In this document: positions 8,317 through 19,262 of the stretch, piece by piece
Numbering within the stretch: the first letter of the stretch is position 1
How the letters are laid out: each line of letters starts with the position of its first letter
DNA from: Aestuariivita sp.
Lineage (GTDB): Bacteria; Pseudomonadota; Alphaproteobacteria; Rhodobacterales; Rhodobacteraceae
Assembly (NCBI RefSeq): GCF_021404545.1
Contig: NZ_JAAWWD010000041.1
Location: forward strand, 1-64,000
DNA length: 64,000 bases
Direction of reading: 5' to 3'
Notes under the pieces: generated by a model
Database searches by the model: none
What the model saw: the letters and a program-made list of their open reading frames with translations, nothing else
What the model was told of the DNA's origin: nothing
Program-made: the position numbers and the translations under genes

Positions 8317-11300
8317 TGATGATGCGATCTCTGGCATTGTGCTTGGTCTTGGCACCCGCAGCCGCCACCGCGCAGGAGGATGATCGCGGCTATCTTCAGG
8401 GTTTGATCGAGGATGCGCTCTCAGAGACCGGGCGCGAGGTGCGCATTACCGGGTTCACAGGCGCGCTCAGCGCATCGGCACGACTGGAAGAGTTGACGAT
8501 TGCCGATGCGGATGGCGTTTGGCTGACACTGACGGATGCCGAGCTGGACTGGCAACGTGCCGCTCTGTTGCGCGGGCGTTTGGAGATTGACACGCTAAGC
8601 GCCCAATCCCTCACGCTTTCCCGTTTGCCCACGACCGAGGCACCAGAGAGTGACGCGGGCTTTACCTTGCCCGAACTGCCCGCACCCGAGGCATCGCGCT
8701 TTGCCCTGCCAGACCTGCCTGTCGCCATCCGGATCGGTGAGGTGAGCATCGCGGACGTGTCCATCGGGGAGCCTGTTTTTGGCGCCGAGGCGCAGGTCAG
8801 CCTGGAAGGCTCCGCGACGCTGGAAGGTGGCGAGGGCGAGGTGGCCCTTTCGGTTGACAGGACAGACGGGCGCCAGGGGGTTTTCGAGATCGCAGGCAGC
8901 TATGCCAACAGCAGCGAGATCCTGTCGCTGTCGCTTGTTCTGTCCGAGGCGCCAGACGGCATCGTGGTGAACCTGGTCGATCTGCCGGATCGTCCGTCCC
9001 TGGACCTTGAGGTTCAGGGCGAGGGGCCGATCAGCGATTTCTCGGCCGAGATCGGCCTGCGTACTGCCGGTGTTGACCGGCTTGGTGGCGGCGTGACGGT
9101 CGCGACGACTCAAACCGATACAAGCGGGGTCGAGCAAACCTTTGCGGCCCGGCTGAATGGCGATCTCAGCCCGCTCCTCCTGCCGGAATATCGGACGTTC
9201 TTCGGCACCGATCTGGAATTGGAGGTGCTGGGAGCGCGTTCGGATCTGGGCGGTCTGGATATCGAGACGCTGGCGCTGCGTTCCTCTGCTCTGAACATCG
9301 AAGGGCAGATCGCGCTTGGCCCGGACAGCTGGCCTCTCAAGGTCGATCTGACCGGGCGCATCGACCCACCGGATGGCGGCACCGTTCTGTTGTCGATTCC
9401 AGGGGCGGAAACCCGCCTGGACGGCGCGACCTTTGGTTTCAGCTATGACGTGGCGCGGGGGGAGGTGTGGGATCTGGCGCTTGCCGCCGAGACTGTCACG
9501 CGCGACGGCTTTGCGCTGGGCGCCCTAAGGGTGACGGGGCAGGGGCGGTTGACCCCGGGCGATGGTGCGCCAGTCGGGCGCGCCGATGGTCGGATAACGC
9601 TCGACCTGAGCGGGCTCGATCTGGGTGACCCGGCCCTGACACAGGCGGTTGGCGCCGAACTGCGTGGCGGCTTTGCCTTCGTTTTGGAGGAAGAGGCGCC
9701 GTTCCAGCTGAGCGATATTGCGCTGCGTGGCGCGGATTACAGCCTGACCGGAGCGGTTCAGATCGACCTGCCCGAGGGTCGTGACAGCCCGGTTCTGACC
9801 GGGGACCTTGCGGTGGACACCGCCGACCTCTCGCGGTTTTCGCAGGTTGCGGGACAAACCCTCGGTGGGGCAGCACGGCTGAACGTGACGGGTGATGTGA
9901 CCCCGCTCGACGGCGCATTCGATGTCGCGATTGACGGCACCTCCCGGGATCTCTCGATCGGGATTACTCAGGTGGATGCCCTGATCGGGGGTGCCGCAAC
10001 GCTGAGCCTTCGCGCCGCGCGGGATGGTACGGGCACCCGGATCGACGGTCTGTCGGTCAGGACACAGCAGGCGCGGATCACCGGACAGGCCATTGTGCGC
10101 TCTGACGCGAGTGAAGGGCGGTTTGCCGCGCAGCTTCTCGATGCGTCGGTCCTGCATCCGGATATGTCGGGCGATGCGCGGCTTGATCTGACGTTTGATC
10201 AGGCAGGGCAGGTGTGGACTGCCGATGTCACAGCATCCGGCCCCGGCGGGGCCCGGGCCGAGATTGCGATCCGCACCCCAGAGGGCGCGCGCACCACCAC
10301 CGCCACGGCCCGGATCGAGGCCGAGGATCTTTCTTCCTATGGTTGGCTGGCCGCGCGCGACTTGGCGGGCGCTCTGAGCATGAATGCCAGCGGTCAGTTC
10401 GATCCTGAAACGGGTGCCGGATCGATCGCGGTCGACGGAAGCAGCCGCGATCTGAGCCTTGCGATTGCCGAGCTCGACCAGTTGCTGCGTGGCACGGCCG
10501 ATGTCACCCTGGCGCTGCGCCGAGAGGCAGACGGGGCGCTGGTTGTTGACGCGTTGACGCTGACGGCGCCGCGGTTGATCACCGATCTCAGCGGGTCTAT
10601 CACGGCGGAGCGAACGCGGTTTCGCTACAATGTCGATCTGCCGAACATGGCCGTTCTGGTACCTGACCTCTCTGGCCCGGTGGCGGCCGAAGGGGTCGTG
10701 ATGACCACCGGTGGCGACTGGCAGACAGACACACGTCTGACCGGACCGGGCGGCATGCGTGCAGAGGTGTCGGGAACGCTCAATGCCGACGCGACCCGCG
10801 CGGATCTTTCGGTCGGCGGTGTCGCGCCCCTGGCGCTGGCGAACCAGCGGCTGTCGCCCAATATCGTGTCGGGGCCTTTGTCATTCGATCTGGCGCTGCG
10901 TGGGCCGCTCACGGTCTCGTCGCTCTCGGGCACGATGCGCACACCGGGCGCGCGCCTGTCGCTCCCGGCCCAGAAGATCGCCTTCGACCAGATTGCCAGC
11001 ACCATCCGGATCGGCGCGGGGCGCGCGCAGATCGAGGCCAGCCTTGCGCCCTCGACCGGTGGGACACTCCGCATCAGCGGGCCTGTCGCGCTCGAGGCGC
11101 CGTTCAACGGCGATCTGACGATTGCGCTCGAGGCCCTCGGCCTGTCGGAACCGGGCTTGCTGGAATCCTCCGCCGACGGACAGCTGCGGATCGCGGGGCC
11201 GCTGACCGGCGGCGCGGCCATCGCAGGGACGATCACTTTGGGTGAGGTGGTGGTGCAGGTGCCCAGCACATCGGGCAGTACCAGCGCCGCCCTTCCCGGG

Positions 11301-12095
11301 CTGGTGCACCAGTTCGAACCGGGCGCTGTCCGCGCAACCCGCTTGCGCGCTGGTTTGGTCGAGACCGCATCGGGCGCGGCAGGGGATGCCGACGCGCCGC
11401 CCTATCGCTTGGACATTACGCTTTCCGCGCCATCGCGCATCTTTGTCCGGGGGCGCGGTCTGGATGCGGAAATGGGCGGTAGCCTGCGTGTGCGCGGCAC
11501 CACCCGCGCCATCGCTCCGTCCGGTCGGTTCGACCTGATCCGTGGGCGGCTGAGCATTCTGGGACAACGGCTCGACCTGACAGAAGGGTACATCCAGCCC
11601 CAGGGGGATTTCGATCCGTTCATGCGTATCGTCGCCGAGACGACCACAGGCACCGCGGATGTGCGCTTTGTGATCGAAGGGCCGGTGTCCGCCCCGGAAC
11701 TGACCATGTCGTCATCGCCCGAGTTGCCCGAAGATGAGATCCTGTCACGGTTTCTCTTTGGTCGAGATCTGACCCAGATCTCTGCCCTGCAAGCGCTCCA
11801 GATCGCCAGCGCCCTGGCCACCCTGTCCGGCCGTGGCGGGGGTGGCGCCATCGACCGGCTGCGTGAGGGGTTTGGCCTGGACGATCTTGACGTGTCCACT
11901 TCTGAGACGGGTCAGACGACGGTGCGGGCGGGCAAGTACATCTCGGAAAACGTCTATTCCGATGTGGCGCAGACAGCCGGAGGAGAGACCGAAATCAATC
12001 TCAACCTCACCCTGACACCGTCGCTGACCGCGCGTGGCACTGCCCGGTCCGACAGCAGCACCGGCGTTGGGATCTACTTCGAACGGGATTACTGA
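8316..12095 (+). CDS. tamB: Translocation and assembly module inner-membrane/periplasmic protein TamB
   Basis: A 1259-residue protein starting MMMRSLALCLV with a signal anchor, then a long run of beta-rich repeats. The C-terminal DUF490/TamB domain is recognisable: GRFDLIRGRLSILGQRLDL, then ELPEDEILSRFLFG, and an ending with alternating strands. The AsmA-like architecture forms a periplasm-spanning hydrophobic groove that partners TamA. The ATG overlaps the tamA stop (ATGA). The frame is open upstream to 8181, but that part lies within the tamA barrel and is not used. The 3' end overlaps the convergent putA by seven bases, so the two transcripts share no spacer. Confidence 0.92.
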   Translation: MMMRSLALCLVLAPAAATAQEDDRGYLQGLIEDALSETGREVRITGFTGALSASARLEELTIADADGVWLTLTDAELDWQRAALLRGRLEIDTLSAQSLTLSRLPTTEAPESDAGFTLPELPAPEASRFALPDLPVAIRIGEVSIADVSIGEPVFGAEAQVSLEGSATLEGGEGEVALSVDRTDGRQGVFEIAGSYANSSEILSLSLVLSEAPDGIVVNLVDLPDRPSLDLEVQGEGPISDFSAEIGLRTAGVDRLGGGVTVATTQTDTSGVEQTFAARLNGDLSPLLLPEYRTFFGTDLELEVLGARSDLGGLDIETLALRSSALNIEGQIALGPDSWPLKVDLTGRIDPPDGGTVLLSIPGAETRLDGATFGFSYDVARGEVWDLALAAETVTRDGFALGALRVTGQGRLTPGDGAPVGRADGRITLDLSGLDLGDPALTQAVGAELRGGFAFVLEEEAPFQLSDIALRGADYSLTGAVQIDLPEGRDSPVLTGDLAVDTADLSRFSQVAGQTLGGAARLNVTGDVTPLDGAFDVAIDGTSRDLSIGITQVDALIGGAATLSLRAARDGTGTRIDGLSVRTQQARITGQAIVRSDASEGRFAAQLLDASVLHPDMSGDARLDLTFDQAGQVWTADVTASGPGGARAEIAIRTPEGARTTTATARIEAEDLSSYGWLAARDLAGALSMNASGQFDPETGAGSIAVDGSSRDLSLAIAELDQLLRGTADVTLALRREADGALVVDALTLTAPRLITDLSGSITAERTRFRYNVDLPNMAVLVPDLSGPVAAEGVVMTTGGDWQTDTRLTGPGGMRAEVSGTLNADATRADLSVGGVAPLALANQRLSPNIVSGPLSFDLALRGPLTVSSLSGTMRTPGARLSLPAQKIAFDQIASTIRIGAGRAQIEASLAPSTGGTLRISGPVALEAPFNGDLTIALEALGLSEPGLLESSADGQLRIAGPLTGGAAIAGTITLGEVVVQVPSTSGSTSAALPGLVHQFEPGAVRATRLRAGLVETASGAAGDADAPPYRLDITLSAPSRIFVRGRGLDAEMGGSLRVRGTTRAIAPSGRFDLIRGRLSILGQRLDLTEGYIQPQGDFDPFMRIVAETTTGTADVRFVIEGPVSAPELTMSSSPELPEDEILSRFLFGRDLTQISALQALQIASALATLSGRGGGGAIDRLREGFGLDDLDVSTSETGQTTVRAGKYISENVYSDVAQTAGGETEINLNLTLTPSLTARGTARSDSSTGVGIYFERDY

Positions 12096-15000
12096 GTGTC
12101 GGCCGCATCCGAAGCGGTCGGTTCGCTCACCTCGGCCAGCAGGCTGGCATTTCCGCCCGCCGCGGTCGTGTCGACGCAGACGTGCCGCTCGATCCGGCAT
12201 CTTGCGGCCAGATCCGCCTCGGCCAGCACCGGGATCAGTTTGCCGGATCGGTTGGCCAGCGCGACGCGCAAGGCTCGCAAATTCGCATTGCTCGCCATGC
12301 AAGCCACCGCATCGACACCCCGGAGGTATGTGAGCGCGTCAACGTCCAATTGCCCGTCAACGCAGTCCCGACCCGTCAGCCCGGGTGCCACGCCGATGGC
12401 GGCACAGCCATTGGCTTGCGCGATCCGCATCTGTGCCCGCGCCTGTTCGGCATCGGGCCCCAGGCAGAGGATCGTCCCGCGTCCAAATGTGCTCAGACGG
12501 TTCGATTCTCCGGTCGGGCCGGGAAGGGTGACGGTTTCAAGTGGCCCCTGCGGCGGCTCGGCAGTGTCCAGCAGCTCCTGTACCCTTGCCGGATCGACCG
12601 GCGCCCCCTCGACCCCGGTGGCGATGCGCCGATCCGGGCGGGTGAAGCGGGGCACATAGGCCGGGCCGCCCGCCTTTGGCCCGGTGCCCGACAGCCCTTC
12701 GCCGCCGAATGGTTGCGAGCCGACGATGGCGCCAATCTGGTTTCGGTTGATATACATGTTCCCCACGCGCAGTCGCTGGGTGACCTGATCCACCCGGTCG
12801 TCGATGCGCGAATGCATCCCAAAGGTCAGCCCGAACCCGGTCGCGTTGATCTCATCCACCACGTGGTCCAGATCGCGGGCCGCATAGGTCGCCACATGTA
12901 GAACAGGGCCAAACACCTCTCGGGTCAGATCCGCGATCCCGGCTACGCGGATCACCGTGGGTGCGATAAATGTGCCGATTTCGGGTACGGTGCCCTGTTT
13001 CAGGACGCGCCCTTCCGCCTCGGCCGCGATGATATGTCCGGCGATGTCGGCGCGGGCGGCCTCATCAATCACCGGCCCAATGTCGGTGCACAGCATCCAA
13101 GGATCGCCCATGCGCAACTCGTCCATCGCACCATAGAGCATGCGCAGAAACGGTTCGGCGACATCCTCCTGAAGGTACAGCATCCTGAGCGCCGAGCACC
13201 GCTGTCCCGCCGATTGAAAGGCTGACATGACGATGTCGCGCACCGCCTGTTCGGGCAGGGCGCTGCTGTCGACGATCATCGCGTTCAGCCCGCCGGTTTC
13301 CGCGATCAGCGGCGCAACGGGGTCCAGCGATCCGGCCATCGCGCGGTTGATGCGTTGCGCTGTCGCGGTGGAGCCTGTGAAACACACGCCCGAGACGCGC
13401 GGGTCGCTGGTGATCCGCGCGCCCAGGACCGATCCCGGACCGGGCAAGAGTTGCATTGCGTGAGCAGGCACGCCCGCTTCATGCAGGATGCCGACGCCCC
13501 AAGCCGCTGTCAGCACCGTGGGCTCTGCCGGTTTGGCGAGCACCCCGTTGCCCGCTGCCAGTGCCGCCGCGATCTGACCGGTGAAAATGGCCAGCGGAAA
13601 GTTCCAGGGCGAGATACAGGCGAAAACCCCGCGCGCGGGCCGGTCCAGTTCTGCCCCACGGGCTGCGTAGTAGCGCAGGAAATCCACCGCCTCGCGCAAC
13701 TCGGCAATCGCATCCTTGGGAGTCTTACCTGCCTCACGGGTCAGCAGCGCGAAAATCTCGCCAGACCGGGCCTCATAAAGATCTGCCGCATGGGTCAGGA
13801 TTGACGCGCGCTCTGACGGGGTTACGTTCCATGGGGCGGCGTTGGCCAGGGCTACTTCGACATCGTCGGGGCTGGCGAGGGTGACTGTGCCGACCTCGTC
13901 CGCCGGGTTGGCAGGGTTGGTGACGGCCATGACCTGTGCTCCCTCTATATCGGCAGCGAGCATCGGTGCGGCGGTCCAGCGATGGTTCTGCCAGGGCGTG
14001 CGCGCCGCTTCGATCTGCGCGAGATCGACCGGATCATGCAGATCCCAGCCCTGAGAATTGATCCGTTCGGGCGCGTAGAGATCGGCGGGCGCCGCAACAG
14101 GGCTTTGACCTGGCATCCAGGTCTCGAGCGGATCCGAGGCCACGACTTCGGGCGGGACCGTCTCATCCACGATCTGGTTTACAAAAGAACTGTTGGCGCC
14201 GTTTTCCAGCAACCGGCGCACCAGATAGGCCAACAGATCGCGATGCGCGCCCACTGGCGCATAGATGCGGCAGCGCGTGGCGTTTGCCGCCAACACCCGG
14301 TCATGCAGCGCCTCGCCCATGCCGTGCAGGCGCTGAAATTCAAAGGCGCTCGGGTCGTCGGCCATCTCGATGATGCTGGCCACGGAATGCGCGTTGTGAG
14401 TGGCAAATTGGGGATAGATGCGCTCGGTCATGCCCAGAAGCTTGTGCGCGCAGGCAAGATACGAGATATCCGTCGCCGCCTTTTGCGCAAAGACCGGAAA
14501 TCCTCGCAAACCCTCGACCTGGGCGCGCTTGATCTCGGTATCCCAATAGGCACCCTTGACCAGCCGCACCATGATCCGGCGATCCAGATCTGTTGACAGC
14601 GCAAATAGCCAGTCAAGCACCGGACCGGCCCGTTTTCCGTAGGCCTGCACCACCACGCCGAACCCGTCCCACCCGGCCAGCGAGGGATCGCGCAGCACCG
14701 CCTCGATCACATCGAGCGAGAGATCGAGCCGGTCGGCCTCCTCTGCATCGATGTTCAACCCCATGCCCGCGGTCTTGGCCGCACGCGCCAGCGTGAGTGT
14801 TCGATCAGCCAGTTCGCGCATCACCCGCGCGCGCTGTGCCATCTCATAGCGGGGATGCAGCGCGGAAAGCTTGATCGAGATACCCGGATTGTTGCGGATA
14901 TCGGTGTCGCGACATTCCGTGGCCAGCCGGTTGATCGCGTCGAGATAGGCGTCAAAGAACGCTTGCGCATCATGCGCGGTCAATGCCGCCTCCCCCAGCA

Positions 15001-15586
15001 TGTCGTAGGAAAAGGTGTAACCCTGCGCTTCTTTCGTTTTGCCGCGTTTGACGGCTTGGGCAATGGTCTCCCCCAAAACGAACTGCGCTCCCAACTCCTT
15101 CATCGCGCGGGCCACGGCGGCGCGGATCACCGGCTCTCCCAGTCGTTTGACTGCCCCCTTCAGGATGGCGGCCATGCCTTGCCCGTCCTGCAACACCTTG
15201 CCCGTGAGCAGCAACGCCCAGGTTGAGGCATTGACCAGCGACGAGCTGGACTTGCCCAGATGCGCCCCCCAGGCCGACGGGGCGATCTTGTCCTCGATCA
15301 AGGCGTCGATCGTGTCGGTATCGGGTACGCGTAACAGCGCTTCGGCCAGACACATCAGGGCAACACCTTCATCGGTGGAGAGGCCGTATTCCGCCAGGAA
15401 CACCTCCATCAAGCCCGGATCGTCGCCAACGCGGATCGCCCGCACCAGATCGGTCGCGCGCGCTTTCGCTTGCGCGCGGATCGCGTCCGTCATCGGATGG
15501 GCCGCGGTTAGATCGGCGATCACATCCGCGTCTGGGCGCTGAGTATTGGCACGGATCGTTGAGCGGATGTTGTCGAGCGGTGTCAT
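12089..15586 (-). CDS. putA: Bifunctional proline dehydrogenase / L-glutamate gamma-semialdehyde dehydrogenase PutA
   Basis: A 1165-residue protein that oxidises proline to glutamate in two steps. The FAD-dependent PRODH barrel spans roughly residues 60-460 (motifs GMGLNIDAEEADRLDLSLDV and MVRLVKGAYWDTEIKRAQ). The aldehyde dehydrogenase domain follows, with SPWNFPLAIF, FTGSTATAQ and the catalytic cysteine in SAGQRCSALR. There is no N-terminal ribbon-helix-helix, so it is a non-DNA-binding PutA, with a short C-terminal domain of unknown role. I chose the Met at 15586 (MTPLDN) because GAGG lies just upstream; the frame is open to 15637. The Lrp-type gene is divergent and is the expected activator. 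Confidence 0.95.
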   Translation of the reverse strand: MTPLDNIRSTIRANTQRPDADVIADLTAAHPMTDAIRAQAKARATDLVRAIRVGDDPGLMEVFLAEYGLSTDEGVALMCLAEALLRVPDTDTIDALIEDKIAPSAWGAHLGKSSSSLVNASTWALLLTGKVLQDGQGMAAILKGAVKRLGEPVIRAAVARAMKELGAQFVLGETIAQAVKRGKTKEAQGYTFSYDMLGEAALTAHDAQAFFDAYLDAINRLATECRDTDIRNNPGISIKLSALHPRYEMAQRARVMRELADRTLTLARAAKTAGMGLNIDAEEADRLDLSLDVIEAVLRDPSLAGWDGFGVVVQAYGKRAGPVLDWLFALSTDLDRRIMVRLVKGAYWDTEIKRAQVEGLRGFPVFAQKAATDISYLACAHKLLGMTERIYPQFATHNAHSVASIIEMADDPSAFEFQRLHGMGEALHDRVLAANATRCRIYAPVGAHRDLLAYLVRRLLENGANSSFVNQIVDETVPPEVVASDPLETWMPGQSPVAAPADLYAPERINSQGWDLHDPVDLAQIEAARTPWQNHRWTAAPMLAADIEGAQVMAVTNPANPADEVGTVTLASPDDVEVALANAAPWNVTPSERASILTHAADLYEARSGEIFALLTREAGKTPKDAIAELREAVDFLRYYAARGAELDRPARGVFACISPWNFPLAIFTGQIAAALAAGNGVLAKPAEPTVLTAAWGVGILHEAGVPAHAMQLLPGPGSVLGARITSDPRVSGVCFTGSTATAQRINRAMAGSLDPVAPLIAETGGLNAMIVDSSALPEQAVRDIVMSAFQSAGQRCSALRMLYLQEDVAEPFLRMLYGAMDELRMGDPWMLCTDIGPVIDEAARADIAGHIIAAEAEGRVLKQGTVPEIGTFIAPTVIRVAGIADLTREVFGPVLHVATYAARDLDHVVDEINATGFGLTFGMHSRIDDRVDQVTQRLRVGNMYINRNQIGAIVGSQPFGGEGLSGTGPKAGGPAYVPRFTRPDRRIATGVEGAPVDPARVQELLDTAEPPQGPLETVTLPGPTGESNRLSTFGRGTILCLGPDAEQARAQMRIAQANGCAAIGVAPGLTGRDCVDGQLDVDALTYLRGVDAVACMASNANLRALRVALANRSGKLIPVLAEADLAARCRIERHVCVDTTAAGGNASLLAEVSEPTASDAADTQ

Positions 15587-15714
15587 GCGGGCCTCGCAGT
15601 ATCGGATGTAAACCTGAACTGCGTCAAAGAATAGCAAAATCGTCTTGGTCTATGGGCCTGATTTTTGTATTCTGGCGGGTAGAAAATCTGAAATTTTTGG
15701 GATATTAAGACGAT
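15587..15714. promoter_or_regulatory. Divergent putA / Lrp-regulator promoter region
   Basis: A 128-base AT-richer spacer between divergent starts. It contains A/T-rich stretches such as GAAATTTTTGGGATATT near the regulator start. Lrp-family PutR proteins bind such intergenic regions; I could not define a clear 15-base consensus. Confidence 0.5.
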
Positions 15715-16188
15715 ATGACCCTGAGATCTGAAATAGGCAGTCAACTTGACCGGTACGATATCGCGATACTGGAGGCGTTGGCTCTGAACGGGCGGCTGGC
15801 GGTCACCGATCTCGCGCGGCGGATTGGCCTGTCGAAAACGCCCACTCAAGCCCGGCTCAAACGGTTACAGGCCGACGCGTATATCACGGGGTTCCGCGCG
15901 GTGTTAAACCCCGCCAAGCTGGGCCGGGATCACGTGGCCTTTGTCGAGGTCAAGCTGACCGACACCACCGAACGGGCGTTGACGGCGTTCAACCACGCGG
16001 TCCGAAATCTGCCCGAGGTCGAGCAATGCCACATGATCGCGGGCGCGTTCGATTATCTGCTGAAAGTGCGCACGACGGATATCAAGGCTTATCGGCAGGT
16101 GCTGGGTGAAAAGATTTCTGCCCTCCCGTTCGTTGGCAGCAGTTCGACCCACGTGTCGATGGAGGCAGTCAAGGATGACGCGTTCTGA
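15715..16188 (+). CDS. putR: Lrp/AsnC-family proline-responsive regulator
   Basis: A 157-residue Lrp/AsnC protein. The N-terminal winged helix is LDRYDIAILEALALNGRLAV with DLARRIGLSKTPTQARLKRL as recognition segment, followed by the RAM effector domain (FVEVKLTDTTERALTAFN, GAFDYLLKVRTTDIKAY). It is divergent from putA, an arrangement known for PutR of Rhodobacter and Agrobacterium, which activates putA in response to proline. The assignment rests on family plus position. Confidence 0.85.
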   Translation: MTLRSEIGSQLDRYDIAILEALALNGRLAVTDLARRIGLSKTPTQARLKRLQADAYITGFRAVLNPAKLGRDHVAFVEVKLTDTTERALTAFNHAVRNLPEVEQCHMIAGAFDYLLKVRTTDIKAYRQVLGEKISALPFVGSSSTHVSMEAVKDDAF

Positions 16189-16194
16189 GCGCGG

Positions 16195-16216
16195 GGCGGG
16201 ACAAGTCCCGCCCTAC
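16195..16216 (-). repeat. Dispersed palindromic repeat, copy 2
   Basis: GGCGGGACAAGTCCCGCC followed by CTAC, the reverse orientation of copies 1, 3 and 5. It sits in the 48-base gap between the convergent Lrp gene and pcaG, where it could act as a bidirectional transcript end. Confidence 0.8.
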
Positions 16217-16236
16217 GAAGTTGCGCCGTTGTCGTA

Positions 16237-16857
16237 TCAGATATCGAAGAACACCGTCTCGTCCTGACCCTGCAAGCGGATGTCGAAGCGATAGACGGGT
16301 ACGCCGTCACGGTCGCTGCGTGCCGCGATGAGCGTAGCGCGGCGGCGTTCCCATTCGATGAGGGTGAGAACCGGATCGGCTGCGTTTGCGGCCTCTTCAT
16401 CGGCAAAGTAGATCCGAGTGTTGAGCCCCAGATTGATCCCACGCGCAACGACCCACAGGTTGATATGCGGCGCCATCATCTGGCCATCACGGCCCATCAC
16501 CGGGCCCGGTTTAATCGTATCGAACGCCCATTCACCGGTCTCGAAATCGGTGATCACCCGGCCCCAGCCGCGAAAGCCATCCTCGACCTCTCCGGCGGTT
16601 TCGGGGTGGGGGTAGACCCCGTCGGCATTGGCCTGCCATGCCTCCAGCAGGACATCCTTGACCGGAGAGCCGGTGCCGTCGATCACGATTCCCTCGACGC
16701 GGATGCGCTCACCCTTGGCGTTTGGTCCTGCGATGTCCCAACCCAGTTCGCGGGCGTAGATGTCAAAGCCCGCCGCGCCCGGTGCCAGCCCGATATGGAC
16801 GTAAGGCCCTGCCGTCTGCGAGGGCGTCTCTTTCAGGTAATCCAGCTTTTGCGGCAT
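16237..16857 (-). CDS. pcaG: Protocatechuate 3,4-dioxygenase alpha subunit
   Basis: A 206-residue intradiol dioxygenase alpha chain. It starts [20 protein letters not shown], typical of PcaG, with GRVITDFETGEWAFDTIKPG and PHINLWVVARGINLGLNTRI. With PcaH it opens the ring of protocatechuate to beta-carboxy-cis,cis-muconate. Its start codon overlaps the pcaH stop, so the two subunits are translationally coupled. The gene ends convergent with the Lrp regulator, and no pcaB follows. Confidence 0.93.
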   Translation of the reverse strand: MPQKLDYLKETPSQTAGPYVHIGLAPGAAGFDIYARELGWDIAGPNAKGERIRVEGIVIDGTGSPVKDVLLEAWQANADGVYPHPETAGEVEDGFRGWGRVITDFETGEWAFDTIKPGPVMGRDGQMMAPHINLWVVARGINLGLNTRIYFADEEAANAADPVLTLIEWERRRATLIAARSDRDGVPVYRFDIRLQGQDETVFFDI

Positions 16858-17585
16858 CAGTTCCCCTCCAGCCGGTTTTCAAAGAGCGTGGAGCGACGTC
16901 CACGCAGCACGATGTCGAACTTGTAGGCGATGCTGTCGAGTGGGATCGTCGCGTTCCGGTCGAGCGGTGCGACAAGCTGTTCGATGGCGGTCGGGTCCGG
17001 GATCGTGTTCACGATGGGGCAGGTGGCGATCAGCGGATCGCCCTCGAAATACATCTGCGTGATCAGCCGTTGTGCAAACGCGCTGCCAAAGACCGAGACA
17101 TGGATATGTGCGGGCCGCCAGTCATTCACCCAGTTGCGCCAGGGATAGGCGCCGGGTTTCACGGTGCGGAAAAAGTAGTATCCATCCGCATCGGTCAGCG
17201 TCCGACCGCACCCCCCGAAATTGGGATCGAGGGAGCCGAGATAGGTGTCTTTCTTGTGTCGGTAGCGACCGGAGGCATTGGCCTGCCAGATCTCGACCAG
17301 GGTGTCCGGCACGGGCCGCGCATTTTCGTCCAGAACCCGGCCATGCACGATGATACGCTCGCCAATCGGGCTGTGCCCCTCACCGGCGAAATTGCGCAAC
17401 AGATCGTGGTCGAGCGGGTCGATATCATTGTGGCCAAAGGTCGGGCCGGTGATCTCGCTGGCGGTATTTTCCAGTGAAATCAACGCATATTGCGGAGAGC
17501 GCGTGACAGATGTCTTGTAGTCCTGCGCCAGCGCGGGGGGATGCCAGCGACGGTCGCGCTGATAGAACTCACCCGGTTTTGACAT
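16857..17585 (-). CDS. pcaH: Protocatechuate 3,4-dioxygenase beta subunit
   Basis: A 242-residue iron-bearing beta chain of the intradiol dioxygenase. Recognisable segments are [19 protein letters not shown] (first Tyr ligand region), [15 protein letters not shown] (second Tyr), and [12 protein letters not shown] plus QMYFEGDP (His ligands). I take the Met of [18 protein letters not shown] as start; the open frame extends ten codons further into pcaC without support. It overlaps pcaC by 17 bases. Confidence 0.94.
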   Translation of the reverse strand: MSKPGEFYQRDRRWHPPALAQDYKTSVTRSPQYALISLENTASEITGPTFGHNDIDPLDHDLLRNFAGEGHSPIGERIIVHGRVLDENARPVPDTLVEIWQANASGRYRHKKDTYLGSLDPNFGGCGRTLTDADGYYFFRTVKPGAYPWRNWVNDWRPAHIHVSVFGSAFAQRLITQMYFEGDPLIATCPIVNTIPDPTAIEQLVAPLDRNATIPLDSIAYKFDIVLRGRRSTLFENRLEGN

Positions 17586-17970
17586 CTTGCAATCCCTCCC
17601 TCTCCATCTCGGCATAGGTGTCCTTGGCCAATTTCAGCGCCTGGTTCGCGCGCGGCACCCCGGCATAGATTGCCACATGCTGAAACGCCTCCAGCACGTC
17701 CGTCTTACTGGCCCCGGTGCGGGCGGTGGCGCGGATATGCATCGGGATTTCCTCGAAATTCCCCAGCGCGGCCAGCAGCGCCAGCGTGATCATCGACCGT
17801 TCGCGCGGGCTGATCGCGTCACCGGCCCAGAGCGTACCCCACGCGGCCTCGGTGATCAGGTTCTGAAAGGGGGCGTCCAGGTCGGATTTACTGGCCTCGG
17901 CGCGGTCCACATGTGCGTCGCCCAAAACACGCCGTCGCACCTCCATCCCTTTTTGATAGCGATCCGTCAT
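17569..17970 (-). CDS. pcaC: 4-carboxymuconolactone decarboxylase
   Basis: A 133-residue carboxymuconolactone decarboxylase (AhpD-like fold). Typical segments are [40 protein letters not shown] and [20 protein letters not shown] followed by [15 protein letters not shown]. It catalyses the third step of the protocatechuate branch. The start at MTDRYQKG is family-typical; the upstream open frame lies in the pobA-pcaC gap. Confidence 0.93.
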   Translation of the reverse strand: MTDRYQKGMEVRRRVLGDAHVDRAEASKSDLDAPFQNLITEAAWGTLWAGDAISPRERSMITLALLAALGNFEEIPMHIRATARTGASKTDVLEAFQHVAIYAGVPRANQALKLAKDTYAEMEREGLQDVKTG

Positions 17971-17983
17971 TCTAGGGCCCCTT

Positions 17984-19180
<1,197 letters not shown>

Positions 19181-19216
19181 TTACTATTGCTGAATGAAAA
19201 GAGTATGGAAATTGAA

Positions 19217-19236
19217 ATATCATCGATTTTAGATAT
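19217..19236. promoter_or_regulatory. Candidate LysR-type operator for PcaQ
   Basis: An interrupted dyad ATATC-N10-GATAT in the 109-base divergent pobA/pcaQ spacer, about 27 bases upstream of pcaQ. LysR-type regulators usually bind such T-N11-A dyads between divergent genes. This is inferred from position and symmetry only. Confidence 0.4.
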
Positions 19237-19262
19237 CGCAAAATGCAAGTAAAGAGGTCAGC

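Noticed and set aside
12089-15637. Longer PutA start at 15637
   Set aside because: The extra codons (MLFFDAVQVYIRYCEAR) lie in the promoter region; the Met at 15586 has a GAGG site and family-like start.
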